From Spirochaetota bacterium (lineage in GTDB: Bacteria > Spirochaetota > Spirochaetia > DSM-27196 > PWMO01), in the NCBI GenBank assembly GCA_009908925.1, contig JAAAOH010000012.1, positions 1-23,401 on the forward strand: 23,401 bases of DNA, given 5' to 3'. Below, piece after piece: positions 1 through 6,945 of the stretch (within the stretch, counting starts at the first letter, position 1; every line of letters starts with the position of its first letter). The position numbers and the translations under genes were made by a program. The notes under the pieces were generated by a model. The model had not been told where the DNA came from, did no database searches, and saw only the letters and a list, made by a program, of their open reading frames with translations.

Positions 1-2439
1 CTCGTGGGCCGGAAGGATCCCGAGGAATCCCAGGTATCGGTCCTGCAACTCGCCGAGAACGCCGGGGAGGGCGTGCCGCGGGAGATCGACGGCCTGTTTC
101 TGAGGCCCGTGGAGAACCCCGAAGACGTCGAGATAAGTGAGAACACCCTGAAGCTGCTCGGTGACGTCTACACGACACTCGGCGCCTACATCGGCCTGGA
201 AGCGGATTACACGGACCTCGGCTTCGCGGATACGCTGCAGGCAGCGCTCGGGCTCGGAGTGAGCAAGAACATTTACAATCGGGGAGGACTGCTCTACACC
301 GATCGGTACGTGGAGGAGAACGGATCCACGAGTGTGGGCTGGAACAGCACCCGGATCGGCGACGCGCGGCTTCCGTTCCGCTACAACCTCGCCCTCGACT
401 GGGGGCTCGCCCGCGGCGGCTTGAGCGTGGATACCACCGTGGAGTGGTTCTCCGACCCCTTCGTTCTGCAGGACTTCGGGGACCGTGCGGAGAGCATGGA
501 CTGGTTTTCCCTTGTCGACCCGGAACAGCAGGTCGAAGAGACAGGCGGCGTCGAACAGGACGAACTGGACTGGCGCGCGGTCGGCCGATACCGCTCCGAC
601 CTTCCAGGGCTCGAGCCCTACGTGGAGCGTCTCGACGTCGACAGGCTGGAGGTCTCCGCGCGCTGGCTCAGCCGCGAGATAGACGATGCAGACCTCAGCC
701 CGGAGGTGCTGTCGGCCGACCGCAGCCCCGAGGCTCAGTTCTACTTCCCCGAGAACCTGGTGTTCCCCTCGGTCAGCGTCACGGCCGCCGGGACACTCGC
801 CGAAGGTGAACTCGGCCGCGGCAGCGGGGCGCCCGGGGACGACGGCGCGGACGGCGATGGAGACGACGGCGCGGACGACGAGGAAACACCGCCCGATCTC
901 AGGCCACCGTGGGCCGAGGACGACACCGGCGAGGAGGTTGCCCCCGGGCAAGACGGCGAGGCGCTCAGACCACCGGAGATCCGCGGCGACCTCGAGGGCA
1001 TCGTGACGCGGACCCCGATGTCCTATCGGGTCGGCTACAGTTTCAGGCCGACGCTGCGCATCGACAACGAGTACCTGGACCGCGACTGGGACACGCCCGA
1101 GGACATCGACTTCGGGTATGAGTACTCGACGCTGACCACGAATAACAGTCTCACGGGCACCTACCTTCTCGGCTTCTATGATCGCTTATTCGAAGTCGAC
1201 GGCACGCTCCGAACGAACGGCCGCTACCGCGATTTGTACAACGAGTGGGACCCCGATGACCCCGGGATCGAGCGACTGCGCACCGATTCATTCGACTACA
1301 GCTCACTGACTGTGGGGAACGACCTCACGGTGAGAACCTACCCGGCGCAGGACAACGCCTACATCGGTGACTCGACGCTTTCCTACACCCTGAACGCGAC
1401 CTACTTCCGGCGCGCATATGACGGGTTGGACCGGTTTGACGATCCGGTATACAGCAACTACTTTATCGACTGGACGACGGAGTACGTGTCGGCCCACAAC
1501 ATCGCCGGAGATCTGCGGGTGGATTACTGGGACGCGACGCAGTCACTGAGAGTGGTAGGGAACCTTCCCCCGATCGATAATCGTTACGACGGAACGTTGA
1601 CGCTGGTGACGGGGCCATTGACCTCCAGAGTACAGACATCCGCGTTGCACGAGAACGACGTGTGGGTCTACGAGCCCCTGCGTGTGACAGAGACGCTCGC
1701 GTTCGGCGACAACGTGAGTCTTCGCGAGCAGTTCGTCTACGACATAGAGGAAGATCGGCCTGACTCGAGCGAGACAAACCTGAAGCTGTGGTGGCTCACC
1801 GGCGATTACCGCGCCGAGCATGCACTCGGCTATGAGTTCAACGATACCGCGAACACCTTCGAGGAGACGGAGGACGAGGCATTCCGTCCGGTTGAGGCCG
1901 CCGTCGGGCTCGATATCGACTATGAGACGGACCCGTTCTGGAAACGCAGAGTCAACCTCGGCTTCGGCATCAACTCGGACCTCAGGATGGATCTGCAGCG
2001 CTTCACCCAGAGCAGCCTGGACTTCGAGTTCAGTTTTACGACGCGCGTCTATGAGTTTCTCGATCTGTCGATATCGTCCACGTCGAGTAACGGACTGATG
2101 TATCGCTACGTGCCCGCTCTTGCCGAGAGGGTGGGCGTGGAGCCGAAGAACGGGTTCGGTGACCTGTTGCGATCCTTCAACTTCTTCAACATTGAGGATC
2201 GCCGGGAGTCGGACTTCAACCTCAAGCGGGTGGATGTTGATGCGACGCACTACCTCGGTGACTGGGTGCTGACATTCCGCTACTCGGGGGTGCCCGAACA
2301 GGTGGAGAGTGATGCCGGCCGGGACCGGTTCGAGTGGCAGCGGGAGTTCGCTATTTTCCTCGAGTGGATGCCGATACCGGAGCTCAACACCGATATTCAG
2401 GTAACTGATGATGACGGAGTGACCTATGGCCGCCGCTAA
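1..2439 (+). CDS. LptD-like outer-membrane beta-barrel protein (5' partial)
   Basis: The reading frame is open to the left edge, so the true start is probably outside the window; a GTG at position 4 is only the first visible start codon. About 812 residues are visible. The second half is dense in alternating aromatic/polar beta-strands typical of outer-membrane barrels, for example around the WKRRVNLGFGINSDLRMDL segment and the terminal stretch FAIFLEWMPIPEL. The segment FYFPENLVFPSVSV near residue 246 and the FNFFNIEDRRESDFN segment near residue 735 resemble what I recall of spirochaetal LptD (LPS-assembly protein) homologues, which insert lipopolysaccharide or related lipid into the outer leaflet. 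An acidic Gly/Asp/Glu-rich stretch (about residues 275-320) interrupts the barrel. The stop codon is followed 22 bp later by the phoH promoter, so the gene belongs to a separate transcription unit. Barrel assignment is firm; the LptD name is probable. It could be another large barrel of unknown function. Confidence 0.7.
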   Translation, partial: LVGRKDPEESQVSVLQLAENAGEGVPREIDGLFLRPVENPEDVEISENTLKLLGDVYTTLGAYIGLEADYTDLGFADTLQAALGLGVSKNIYNRGGLLYTDRYVEENGSTSVGWNSTRIGDARLPFRYNLALDWGLARGGLSVDTTVEWFSDPFVLQDFGDRAESMDWFSLVDPEQQVEETGGVEQDELDWRAVGRYRSDLPGLEPYVERLDVDRLEVSARWLSREIDDADLSPEVLSADRSPEAQFYFPENLVFPSVSVTAAGTLAEGELGRGSGAPGDDGADGDGDDGADDEETPPDLRPPWAEDDTGEEVAPGQDGEALRPPEIRGDLEGIVTRTPMSYRVGYSFRPTLRIDNEYLDRDWDTPEDIDFGYEYSTLTTNNSLTGTYLLGFYDRLFEVDGTLRTNGRYRDLYNEWDPDDPGIERLRTDSFDYSSLTVGNDLTVRTYPAQDNAYIGDSTLSYTLNATYFRRAYDGLDRFDDPVYSNYFIDWTTEYVSAHNIAGDLRVDYWDATQSLRVVGNLPPIDNRYDGTLTLVTGPLTSRVQTSALHENDVWVYEPLRVTETLAFGDNVSLREQFVYDIEEDRPDSSETNLKLWWLTGDYRAEHALGYEFNDTANTFEETEDEAFRPVEAAVGLDIDYETDPFWKRRVNLGFGINSDLRMDLQRFTQSSLDFEFSFTTRVYEFLDLSISSTSSNGLMYRYVPALAERVGVEPKNGFGDLLRSFNFFNIEDRRESDFNLKRVDVDATHYLGDWVLTFRYSGVPEQVESDAGRDRFEWQREFAIFLEWMPIPELNTDIQVTDDDGVTYGRR

Positions 2440-2461
2440 TCGCGTGGTAGCGGAGCACCTC

Positions 2462-2490
2462 TTGACCGCCTATGCGGGTGAATCTATACT
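2462..2490 (+). promoter_or_regulatory. Sigma70-type promoter of the phoH operon
   Basis: A -35 box TTGACC (2462-2467) and a -10 box TATACT (2485-2490) are separated by exactly 17 bp. The predicted start of transcription is near 2497, leaving an untranslated leader of only about 18 bases that carries the ribosome binding site. It begins 22 bp after the preceding stop codon and is the only clear promoter before phoH. Confidence 0.8.
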
Positions 2491-2500
2491 TTTTCGCGCG

Positions 2501-2507
2501 AAGGAGA
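2501..2507 (+). promoter_or_regulatory. Ribosome binding site fixing the TTG start of phoH
   Basis: AAGGAGA sits 7 bp before the TTG at 2515. The next in-frame ATG is 28 codons further on, inside the conserved N-terminal domain, so this Shine-Dalgarno sequence decides the non-ATG start. Confidence 0.75.
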
Positions 2508-2514
2508 TGTTGTA

Positions 2515-3471
2515 TTGAGCCGGAATGCGGCCGTAGTGCTGGAGAGTCCGCACGTGCTGAGTGAAGTCTGTGGCGCGAATGACAGTAACCTGCGAGTGAT
2601 GGAGGAGCTACTCGGAGCACGTATCCTCTCACGAGGCAACGAGCTGTTTGTTGAAACTGATGACACCGAGACCCAGGACCTGCTGTCCGATATGCTGGGT
2701 GAGCTCAAAGAACACGTGAATATGGGCCAGTCGCCGAACCCGGACCTGATTCGAGCGGTGTATGACTCTCTGACTCAGAACACCGAGGAGCAGCGCCGGG
2801 AGTTCAAGAACACCAGCATCAATATCACCGCGACAGGCGCGCAGGTGTTTCCCCGCAGCTATGCGCAGGCGGTCTACATCGGCGCGATGACGGATTACGA
2901 CATGGTCTTCGGAATCGGCCCGGCCGGGACCGGAAAGACATACCTTGCGGTGGCACACGCCCTGCGCGAGGTGCTCTCGCGCAGGAAACGCAAGCTGATC
3001 CTGACTCGCCCGGTGGTCGAAGCAGGGGAGCGGCTGGGATTCCTTCCGGGCGACCTGGCCCAGAAGATAAACCCCTATCTGAAGCCGCTCTACGACGCGA
3101 TGGAGAGCCTCGCTCCGGGGGAAACCATCCAGAAGCTCGAGGACGATCGGGTCATAGAGATTGCACCGCTTGCATACATGCGGGGTCGAAGCCTGAACGA
3201 CTGCTACATCATCCTCGACGAGGCGCAGAACACCACGCAGGAGCAGATGAAAATGTTCCTCACCCGCATCGGTGAGGGCTCCAGGGCGGTCATCACCGGG
3301 GACATCACCCAGGTTGATCTGCCCGACCGCAGAAAGTCGGGGCTCCTTCATGCCATGAAGATTCTCGGCACAATCCCCGAGATTCATTTCAGCTATTTCA
3401 CATCACGCGACGTGGTGCGAAATGCTCTCGTGAAGAAGATCATCGAGGCATACGAGGCGGAGGCCCACTAA
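2515..3471 (+). CDS. phoH: PhoH family ATPase (YbeZ type)
   Basis: Cytoplasmic P-loop NTPase of the PhoH/YbeZ family, 318 residues, a normal length. The N-terminal ~70 residues (beginning near CGANDSNLRVMEELLGARI) look like the small KH-like RNA-binding domain common in this family. The Walker A loop is GPAGTGKT (residues 135-142), Walker B is YIILDEAQ with D235/E236, and a sensor segment TGDITQVDLP lies at 261-270. In other bacteria YbeZ works with the RNase YbeY in ribosome and RNA metabolism, and ybeY follows here 5 bp after the stop, which supports that role. The start is TTG at 2515, chosen for the strong ribosome binding site and the promoter just upstream. PhoH identity is very secure; the precise RNA substrate cannot be read from sequence. 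Confidence 0.95.
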   Translation: MSRNAAVVLESPHVLSEVCGANDSNLRVMEELLGARILSRGNELFVETDDTETQDLLSDMLGELKEHVNMGQSPNPDLIRAVYDSLTQNTEEQRREFKNTSINITATGAQVFPRSYAQAVYIGAMTDYDMVFGIGPAGTGKTYLAVAHALREVLSRRKRKLILTRPVVEAGERLGFLPGDLAQKINPYLKPLYDAMESLAPGETIQKLEDDRVIEIAPLAYMRGRSLNDCYIILDEAQNTTQEQMKMFLTRIGEGSRAVITGDITQVDLPDRRKSGLLHAMKILGTIPEIHFSYFTSRDVVRNALVKKIIEAYEAEAH

Positions 3472-3476
3472 CGCCC

Positions 3477-3968
3477 GTGTGTTCACCGATCGCGAACAGC
3501 GTCGACATCTCCTCCGAATCGGTGGAGCCTCCATCGTGGCTCCCGGCTGTCGAGGTCTTCGTTGAGCGAGTCCTCGATAAGCTGGGAATCTCGGGCTGGG
3601 AGCTGTCGATTCTGTTCTGTGACGACACCTTCATCCACAATCTCAACGCAGAGTATCGCGGTATCGATGCGCCGACCGACGTCCTCAGTTTCTCTCAGAC
3701 CGAGGGGCCGGGCGTGGAGCATCCGGTGCCGCCCCGCGCAGGAGAGGCGACGCCGGTGGCGGCCGGTGACATCGTCATATCCCTTGACACATTGCACCGT
3801 CAGGCGGCGGAATACGAAGTAGAACTCGAGGAGGAACTGAAACGGCTACTGATACACGGCATCCTGCATCTGGCAGGACACGATCACGGCGAGAAGCACG
3901 ACGACGGCGAAATGATGGGCATACAGGAGGGCCTTCTGAGTCAGTTAACGGAGGAACACCTATTTTGA
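3477..3968 (+). CDS. ybeY: Endoribonuclease YbeY
   Basis: Single-strand-specific, zinc-dependent endoribonuclease needed for 16S rRNA 3'-end maturation and ribosome quality control in other bacteria. 163 residues, typical length. The metal-binding signature HGILHLAGHDH is intact, with H127, H131 and H137 as the three zinc ligands. The conserved upstream segment PTDVLSFSQ (residues 66-74) and GDIVISLDT (97-105) are also present. The start is taken as GTG at 3477, 5 bp after the phoH stop; GGAGG lies 13 bp before it, a rather long spacing, so translation is probably coupled to phoH. No in-frame ATG occurs before residue 146. The gene is the second member of a ybeZ-ybeY-ybeX-like cluster, and its stop codon overlaps the TTG start of the CBS gene. 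Confidence 0.95.
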   Translation: MCSPIANSVDISSESVEPPSWLPAVEVFVERVLDKLGISGWELSILFCDDTFIHNLNAEYRGIDAPTDVLSFSQTEGPGVEHPVPPRAGEATPVAAGDIVISLDTLHRQAAEYEVELEEELKRLLIHGILHLAGHDHGEKHDDGEMMGIQEGLLSQLTEEHLF

Positions 3969-4768
3969 AAAACCTCAAGTTCATTCGCAAGCTCTTCAGC
4001 GGAGAAGAGAAGAACGAAGAGGGTGATCATCTAACACTGGAGAAGCAGGACATGATCCGCGGTGTGCTGCGTCTCTCGGAGAAGACCGTGAAGGAGGTCA
4101 TGGTGCCGCGAATCGACACCGCCTTCATCGGTCTCGAGTACTCCACCAAGGAGCTGATCGAGACCATCGACGGCCGCGGTTTCTCCCGATTTCCGGTGTA
4201 CAAGGATACCATCGATAACGTCGTCGGAATTCTCTATGCCAAGGACCTCATCAAGTACCTGACCTCTCGTGAGGACATCAACATCGAGCGGATCATCCGC
4301 AAGCCGTACTTCGTCCCCGAAAGCAAGCGTCTCGACTCTCTGTTGCGCGAAATGCGGCGAAAGCGGGTCCATATTGCGGTGGCCGTCGACGAGTACGGCG
4401 GGGTCTCGGGTGTGGTCTGCCTCGAGGACATCATCGAGGAAATCGTCGGCGACATACAGGACGAGTTCGACAACGAGCGCGAGGATATCCTCGAGATCGG
4501 AGAGAACGTGTACCTCTGCGATGCGCGGGTGGATATCGGGGATCTCAACGAGGAGCTCGAGCTCGACATCCCCGACGAGGATTTCGATACCCTCGGCGGT
4601 TTCGTCTTCGATCTCTTCGGTAAGATTCCCGTGCGCTACGAGAAGGTCAGTTACCACGGAATGGACTTCATCATCCAGGAAATGGACGGTCACAAGATAA
4701 AGACCGTGAAGATTGTCGCCGGTAACGGCACGCAGGAAGGAACGGGTGAGCGCGCGTACGCGACCTGA
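3965..4768 (+). CDS. CBS-domain protein, CorC/YbeX (hemolysin C-like) family
   Basis: 267 residues without any membrane segment. Two CBS domains are visible at about residues 46-100 (beginning VPRIDTAFIGL) and 112-168 (ending LEDIIEEIVGDIQDEFD), followed by the transporter-associated CorC_HlyC domain at about 178-252. This is the architecture of YbeX/CorC and of spirochaetal proteins annotated as hemolysin C; it lacks the N-terminal DUF21 membrane domain of CorB-type transporters. Position after phoH and ybeY matches E. coli ybeX, which has been linked to magnesium/cobalt efflux and ribosome function. The TTG start overlaps the ybeY stop by 4 bases, with GGAGG at 3950-3954 at 10-bp spacing, indicating coupled translation. 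A haemolytic role is unlikely and the name is historical. Confidence 0.9.
   Translation: MKNLKFIRKLFSGEEKNEEGDHLTLEKQDMIRGVLRLSEKTVKEVMVPRIDTAFIGLEYSTKELIETIDGRGFSRFPVYKDTIDNVVGILYAKDLIKYLTSREDINIERIIRKPYFVPESKRLDSLLREMRRKRVHIAVAVDEYGGVSGVVCLEDIIEEIVGDIQDEFDNEREDILEIGENVYLCDARVDIGDLNEELELDIPDEDFDTLGGFVFDLFGKIPVRYEKVSYHGMDFIIQEMDGHKIKTVKIVAGNGTQEGTGERAYAT
4734..4741 (+). promoter_or_regulatory. Ribosome binding site inside the CBS gene for the TPR gene
   Basis: AGGAAGGA lies within the last codons of the CBS-domain gene and ends 4 bp before a GTG at 4746. It favours that GTG over the TTG at 4713, which has no comparable signal. Confidence 0.5.
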
Positions 4769-6821
4769 TCGGACCGGCACGCCGCCCGCCCTCGGCGCCG
4801 GTCCCGCGCTCGACCCGCAGCCCGTCCGCGGGAGGGCGCGTCGTCCCCGGGTCCGCGTTCTGCTTCTCGTGGCGCTCCTGTGCCTCGGCGGGGTTTCTCC
4901 GGTTGCGGGACAGGACAGTCCGGTCTCGCTCTACCGGCAGGCGCAACAGGCGCTCGCCCAGGGCGAGCCCTTCCGCGCGGTGGAGCTTTTCACCGCAGCG
5001 CTCGAGCAGAATCCCTCATATGCAGACGCTCTGCGCGGTATTGCGGAGGCTTACTACGAGCTCGGCGAGTACGACCGGGCGTTCGAGCATGCAGAGCGGT
5101 ACCTGCGAACCGCCTCCGACCTCGCCCGCGCGCGTAACCTCCTTGCCAGGGTTCACATCGGCCTCGGGAATCTCGACCGCGCGGAGGAGCTCTACACCAG
5201 TGTGCTCTCCGAGAGCCCGAATAATCTCGAGGCCACCATCGGCACCGCCGAGCTCGCCGTTGCCAGGGACGCCACCGAAACCGCACTTGCGCGCTTCGAG
5301 AAGGCCCGTCGACTTGCACCCACGAACCGGAGGGTTCTCCTCTCCCTTGCCCTCGTGCACCGCTACGCCGGCCGCGCCGAGGCGGCCGAGCGCTACACCA
5401 TGCTTGCACTGCAGCATCACCCCGAACATCCCCTCGCACACCTGCTTGCCGCGGAGTACTTTCTCGAGCAGGGCCGCCTCGACCGTGCTTCTACAGAGGC
5501 GGAGCTTACCCTCTCTCTGCGTCCGGAGAACGAAGATGCCCTCATGCTCAGGGCGCGGATCGCGTTCCTGCGCTCCGATTACGAGAATGCCGCCTCGCAC
5601 GCCGGTGAGGTGATCGGGGCGAACCGTGCGAACGAAGTCGCCTGGTACATTCGGGCGGTGTCACTGGAACGGCTGGATCGTATCGACGAAGCCATCGAAA
5701 CGCTGGAGCTCGCCATACGCGCCGTGGATGACAGCGAGTTCCTGCGGCTTTTCGCCGAACAGGTTCTGCGCGAGCACCGCGATCCAGACGACGAGCTGCG
5801 TTCCTCCTACGCGAGCTTTCACTTCGACCGTGCTTCGCGCTTTGAAGACGAGAATCTGCTCTCGCGTGCGCTCGTCGCCTATCGCCGGGGTCTGAGGCTC
5901 GATCCGTATGCCCGCAGGGGCCGCATCGGCTTCGCCGAGATTTTCCGCACGCGGGGCGCCCCGTCGAAGTACCTCCGTGAGCTCGAGGTGCTTGCAGCAG
6001 TCGGGGATGAAGACCGCTTTCTCTCAGACCGCATAGAGAGCTTCCGCAGCGCCCTCGCGGAGACGCCTGCACGGGAGTGGGGTGTCGATCAGTTCTCCCT
6101 CGAGCGCCTCCCGTTCGCAATCGATCTTTTCGTGAGCCCGGAGAGAAGCGTTCTCAGCCATCCGGACGGGGCTGTGGTGTACGGTGAGTACCTGCGAGAC
6201 CGCCTGATCTCGCAGGAGATGCTCTCCGTGCTCCGACCGGCGGCGATCGCAGACGGCTTCGCCCAGGCCTACGGTACCGCCCGGGCGTCGGGATCCGACT
6301 ACTTCCTCATTGTCGGTGTGGAGGAGGTGGATCGAAGTATCCGACTCGATGGCGAGCTGTTTCTCTCGCGCACGGGTGAGTCGCTGAACCGTTTTCGCGC
6401 CTACCGCACCGGCAACGACCGTATCGAACGGGCGGTGGGCGGCGTGGTGGATGCTGTGGCGGCCTCGCTGCCGCTTCGTGGACGGTTGCTCGAGCGACGA
6501 GGAGAGCGTGGCCTTGTTTCTATCGGTTCGCTCGACGGCCTCGAAGCAGACGATGAGCTCGTCATCGTTCGCGAGGGCGGGGTCATGCTCGGCACCGAGG
6601 AGCCCGGCTACCGGTTTTCCGAGTCCGAAACCGTCGGCACATTCGTGGTGACACGAACCGACGCCCTCGTCTCGGAGGGGACGGTCTCGAGGCGCGGGTT
6701 TTTCGACCTCATTTCGGTCGGGGACGTGGTCGTGCGGGCTCCGAGTGAAGACGCGCCGGCCGTCACGCAGCAGACACCCGCGTTTCCCGCCCTGTATCGT
6801 GAGTTGCGGCGCATCCGCTGA
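4746..6821 (+). CDS. Exported TPR protein with possible FlgT/CsgG-like C-terminus
   Basis: About 691 residues from the GTG at 4746 (a longer frame starts with TTG at 4713). An Arg-rich N-region is followed by a hydrophobic core VLLLVALLCLGG and a likely signal peptidase I site after PVAG, so the protein should be exported to the periplasm. Residues ~58-345 form roughly nine tetratricopeptide repeats (for example RGIAEAYYELGEYDRAFEHA), a protein-protein interaction scaffold. The C-terminal ~260 residues are not TPR; the segment LRGRLLERRGERGLVSIGS followed by LDGLEADDELVIVREGG resembles the small C-terminal barrel of flagellar FlgT, and the preceding part could be a CsgG-like alpha/beta domain. 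That resemblance is from memory. The gene overlaps the CBS gene by 23 bp and probably closes the phoH operon. Exact function is unknown. Confidence 0.8.
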   Translation: MSARTRPDRTGTPPALGAGPALDPQPVRGRARRPRVRVLLLVALLCLGGVSPVAGQDSPVSLYRQAQQALAQGEPFRAVELFTAALEQNPSYADALRGIAEAYYELGEYDRAFEHAERYLRTASDLARARNLLARVHIGLGNLDRAEELYTSVLSESPNNLEATIGTAELAVARDATETALARFEKARRLAPTNRRVLLSLALVHRYAGRAEAAERYTMLALQHHPEHPLAHLLAAEYFLEQGRLDRASTEAELTLSLRPENEDALMLRARIAFLRSDYENAASHAGEVIGANRANEVAWYIRAVSLERLDRIDEAIETLELAIRAVDDSEFLRLFAEQVLREHRDPDDELRSSYASFHFDRASRFEDENLLSRALVAYRRGLRLDPYARRGRIGFAEIFRTRGAPSKYLRELEVLAAVGDEDRFLSDRIESFRSALAETPAREWGVDQFSLERLPFAIDLFVSPERSVLSHPDGAVVYGEYLRDRLISQEMLSVLRPAAIADGFAQAYGTARASGSDYFLIVGVEEVDRSIRLDGELFLSRTGESLNRFRAYRTGNDRIERAVGGVVDAVAASLPLRGRLLERRGERGLVSIGSLDGLEADDELVIVREGGVMLGTEEPGYRFSESETVGTFVVTRTDALVSEGTVSRRGFFDLISVGDVVVRAPSEDAPAVTQQTPAFPALYRELRRIR

Positions 6822-6834
6822 CGGCAGGGCTTCG

Positions 6835-6863
6835 TTGACAGCGGCAGTGCGTTTTCGTATAGT
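6835..6863 (+). promoter_or_regulatory. Near-consensus sigma70 promoter of pgk-tpiA-secG
   Basis: TTGACA (6835-6840) and TATAGT (6858-6863) are separated by 17 bp, one base away from the E. coli consensus. Transcription should start near 6870, giving a leader of about 75 bases before pgk. A short imperfect palindrome GTAAGCGTTAC (6871-6881) lies right at the predicted start and might be an operator, though its arms are only 4 bp. Confidence 0.85.
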
Positions 6864-6896
6864 GGCCGTAGTAAGCGTTACATAAGAAAGAGTTCC

Positions 6897-6919
6897 GCAT
6901 CCCGTGCGCAAGGGGATGC
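6897..6919 (+). promoter_or_regulatory. Hairpin in the pgk leader
   Basis: GCATCCC (6897-6903) and its exact complement GGGATGC (6913-6919) form a 7-bp stem with a 9-base loop in the untranslated leader of pgk. It ends 15 bases before the ribosome binding site (AGGGGA, 6935-6940). It has no U-tract, so it is not an intrinsic terminator. It could stabilise the mRNA or tune translation; no known riboswitch class is recognised. Confidence 0.5.
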
Positions 6920-6945
6920 CTGTCGGTTCGAAGAAGGGGAAGAAC

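Noticed and set aside
4713..4745. TTG at 4713 as the start of the exported TPR gene
   Set aside because: No ribosome binding site precedes it and it lengthens an already long N-region; GTG at 4746 has AGGAAGGA just upstream.
3965..4768. Haemolysin toxin function for the CBS-domain protein
   Set aside because: The name is historical; the two CBS domains plus CorC_HlyC domain and the ybeZ-ybeY context argue for the YbeX/CorC role, and there is no signal or pore-forming segment.
6904..6945. GTG at 6904 as the pgk start
   Set aside because: It would add 14 residues not normal for the family and lies in the leader hairpin; the ATG at 6946 has the ribosome binding site and the standard N-terminus.
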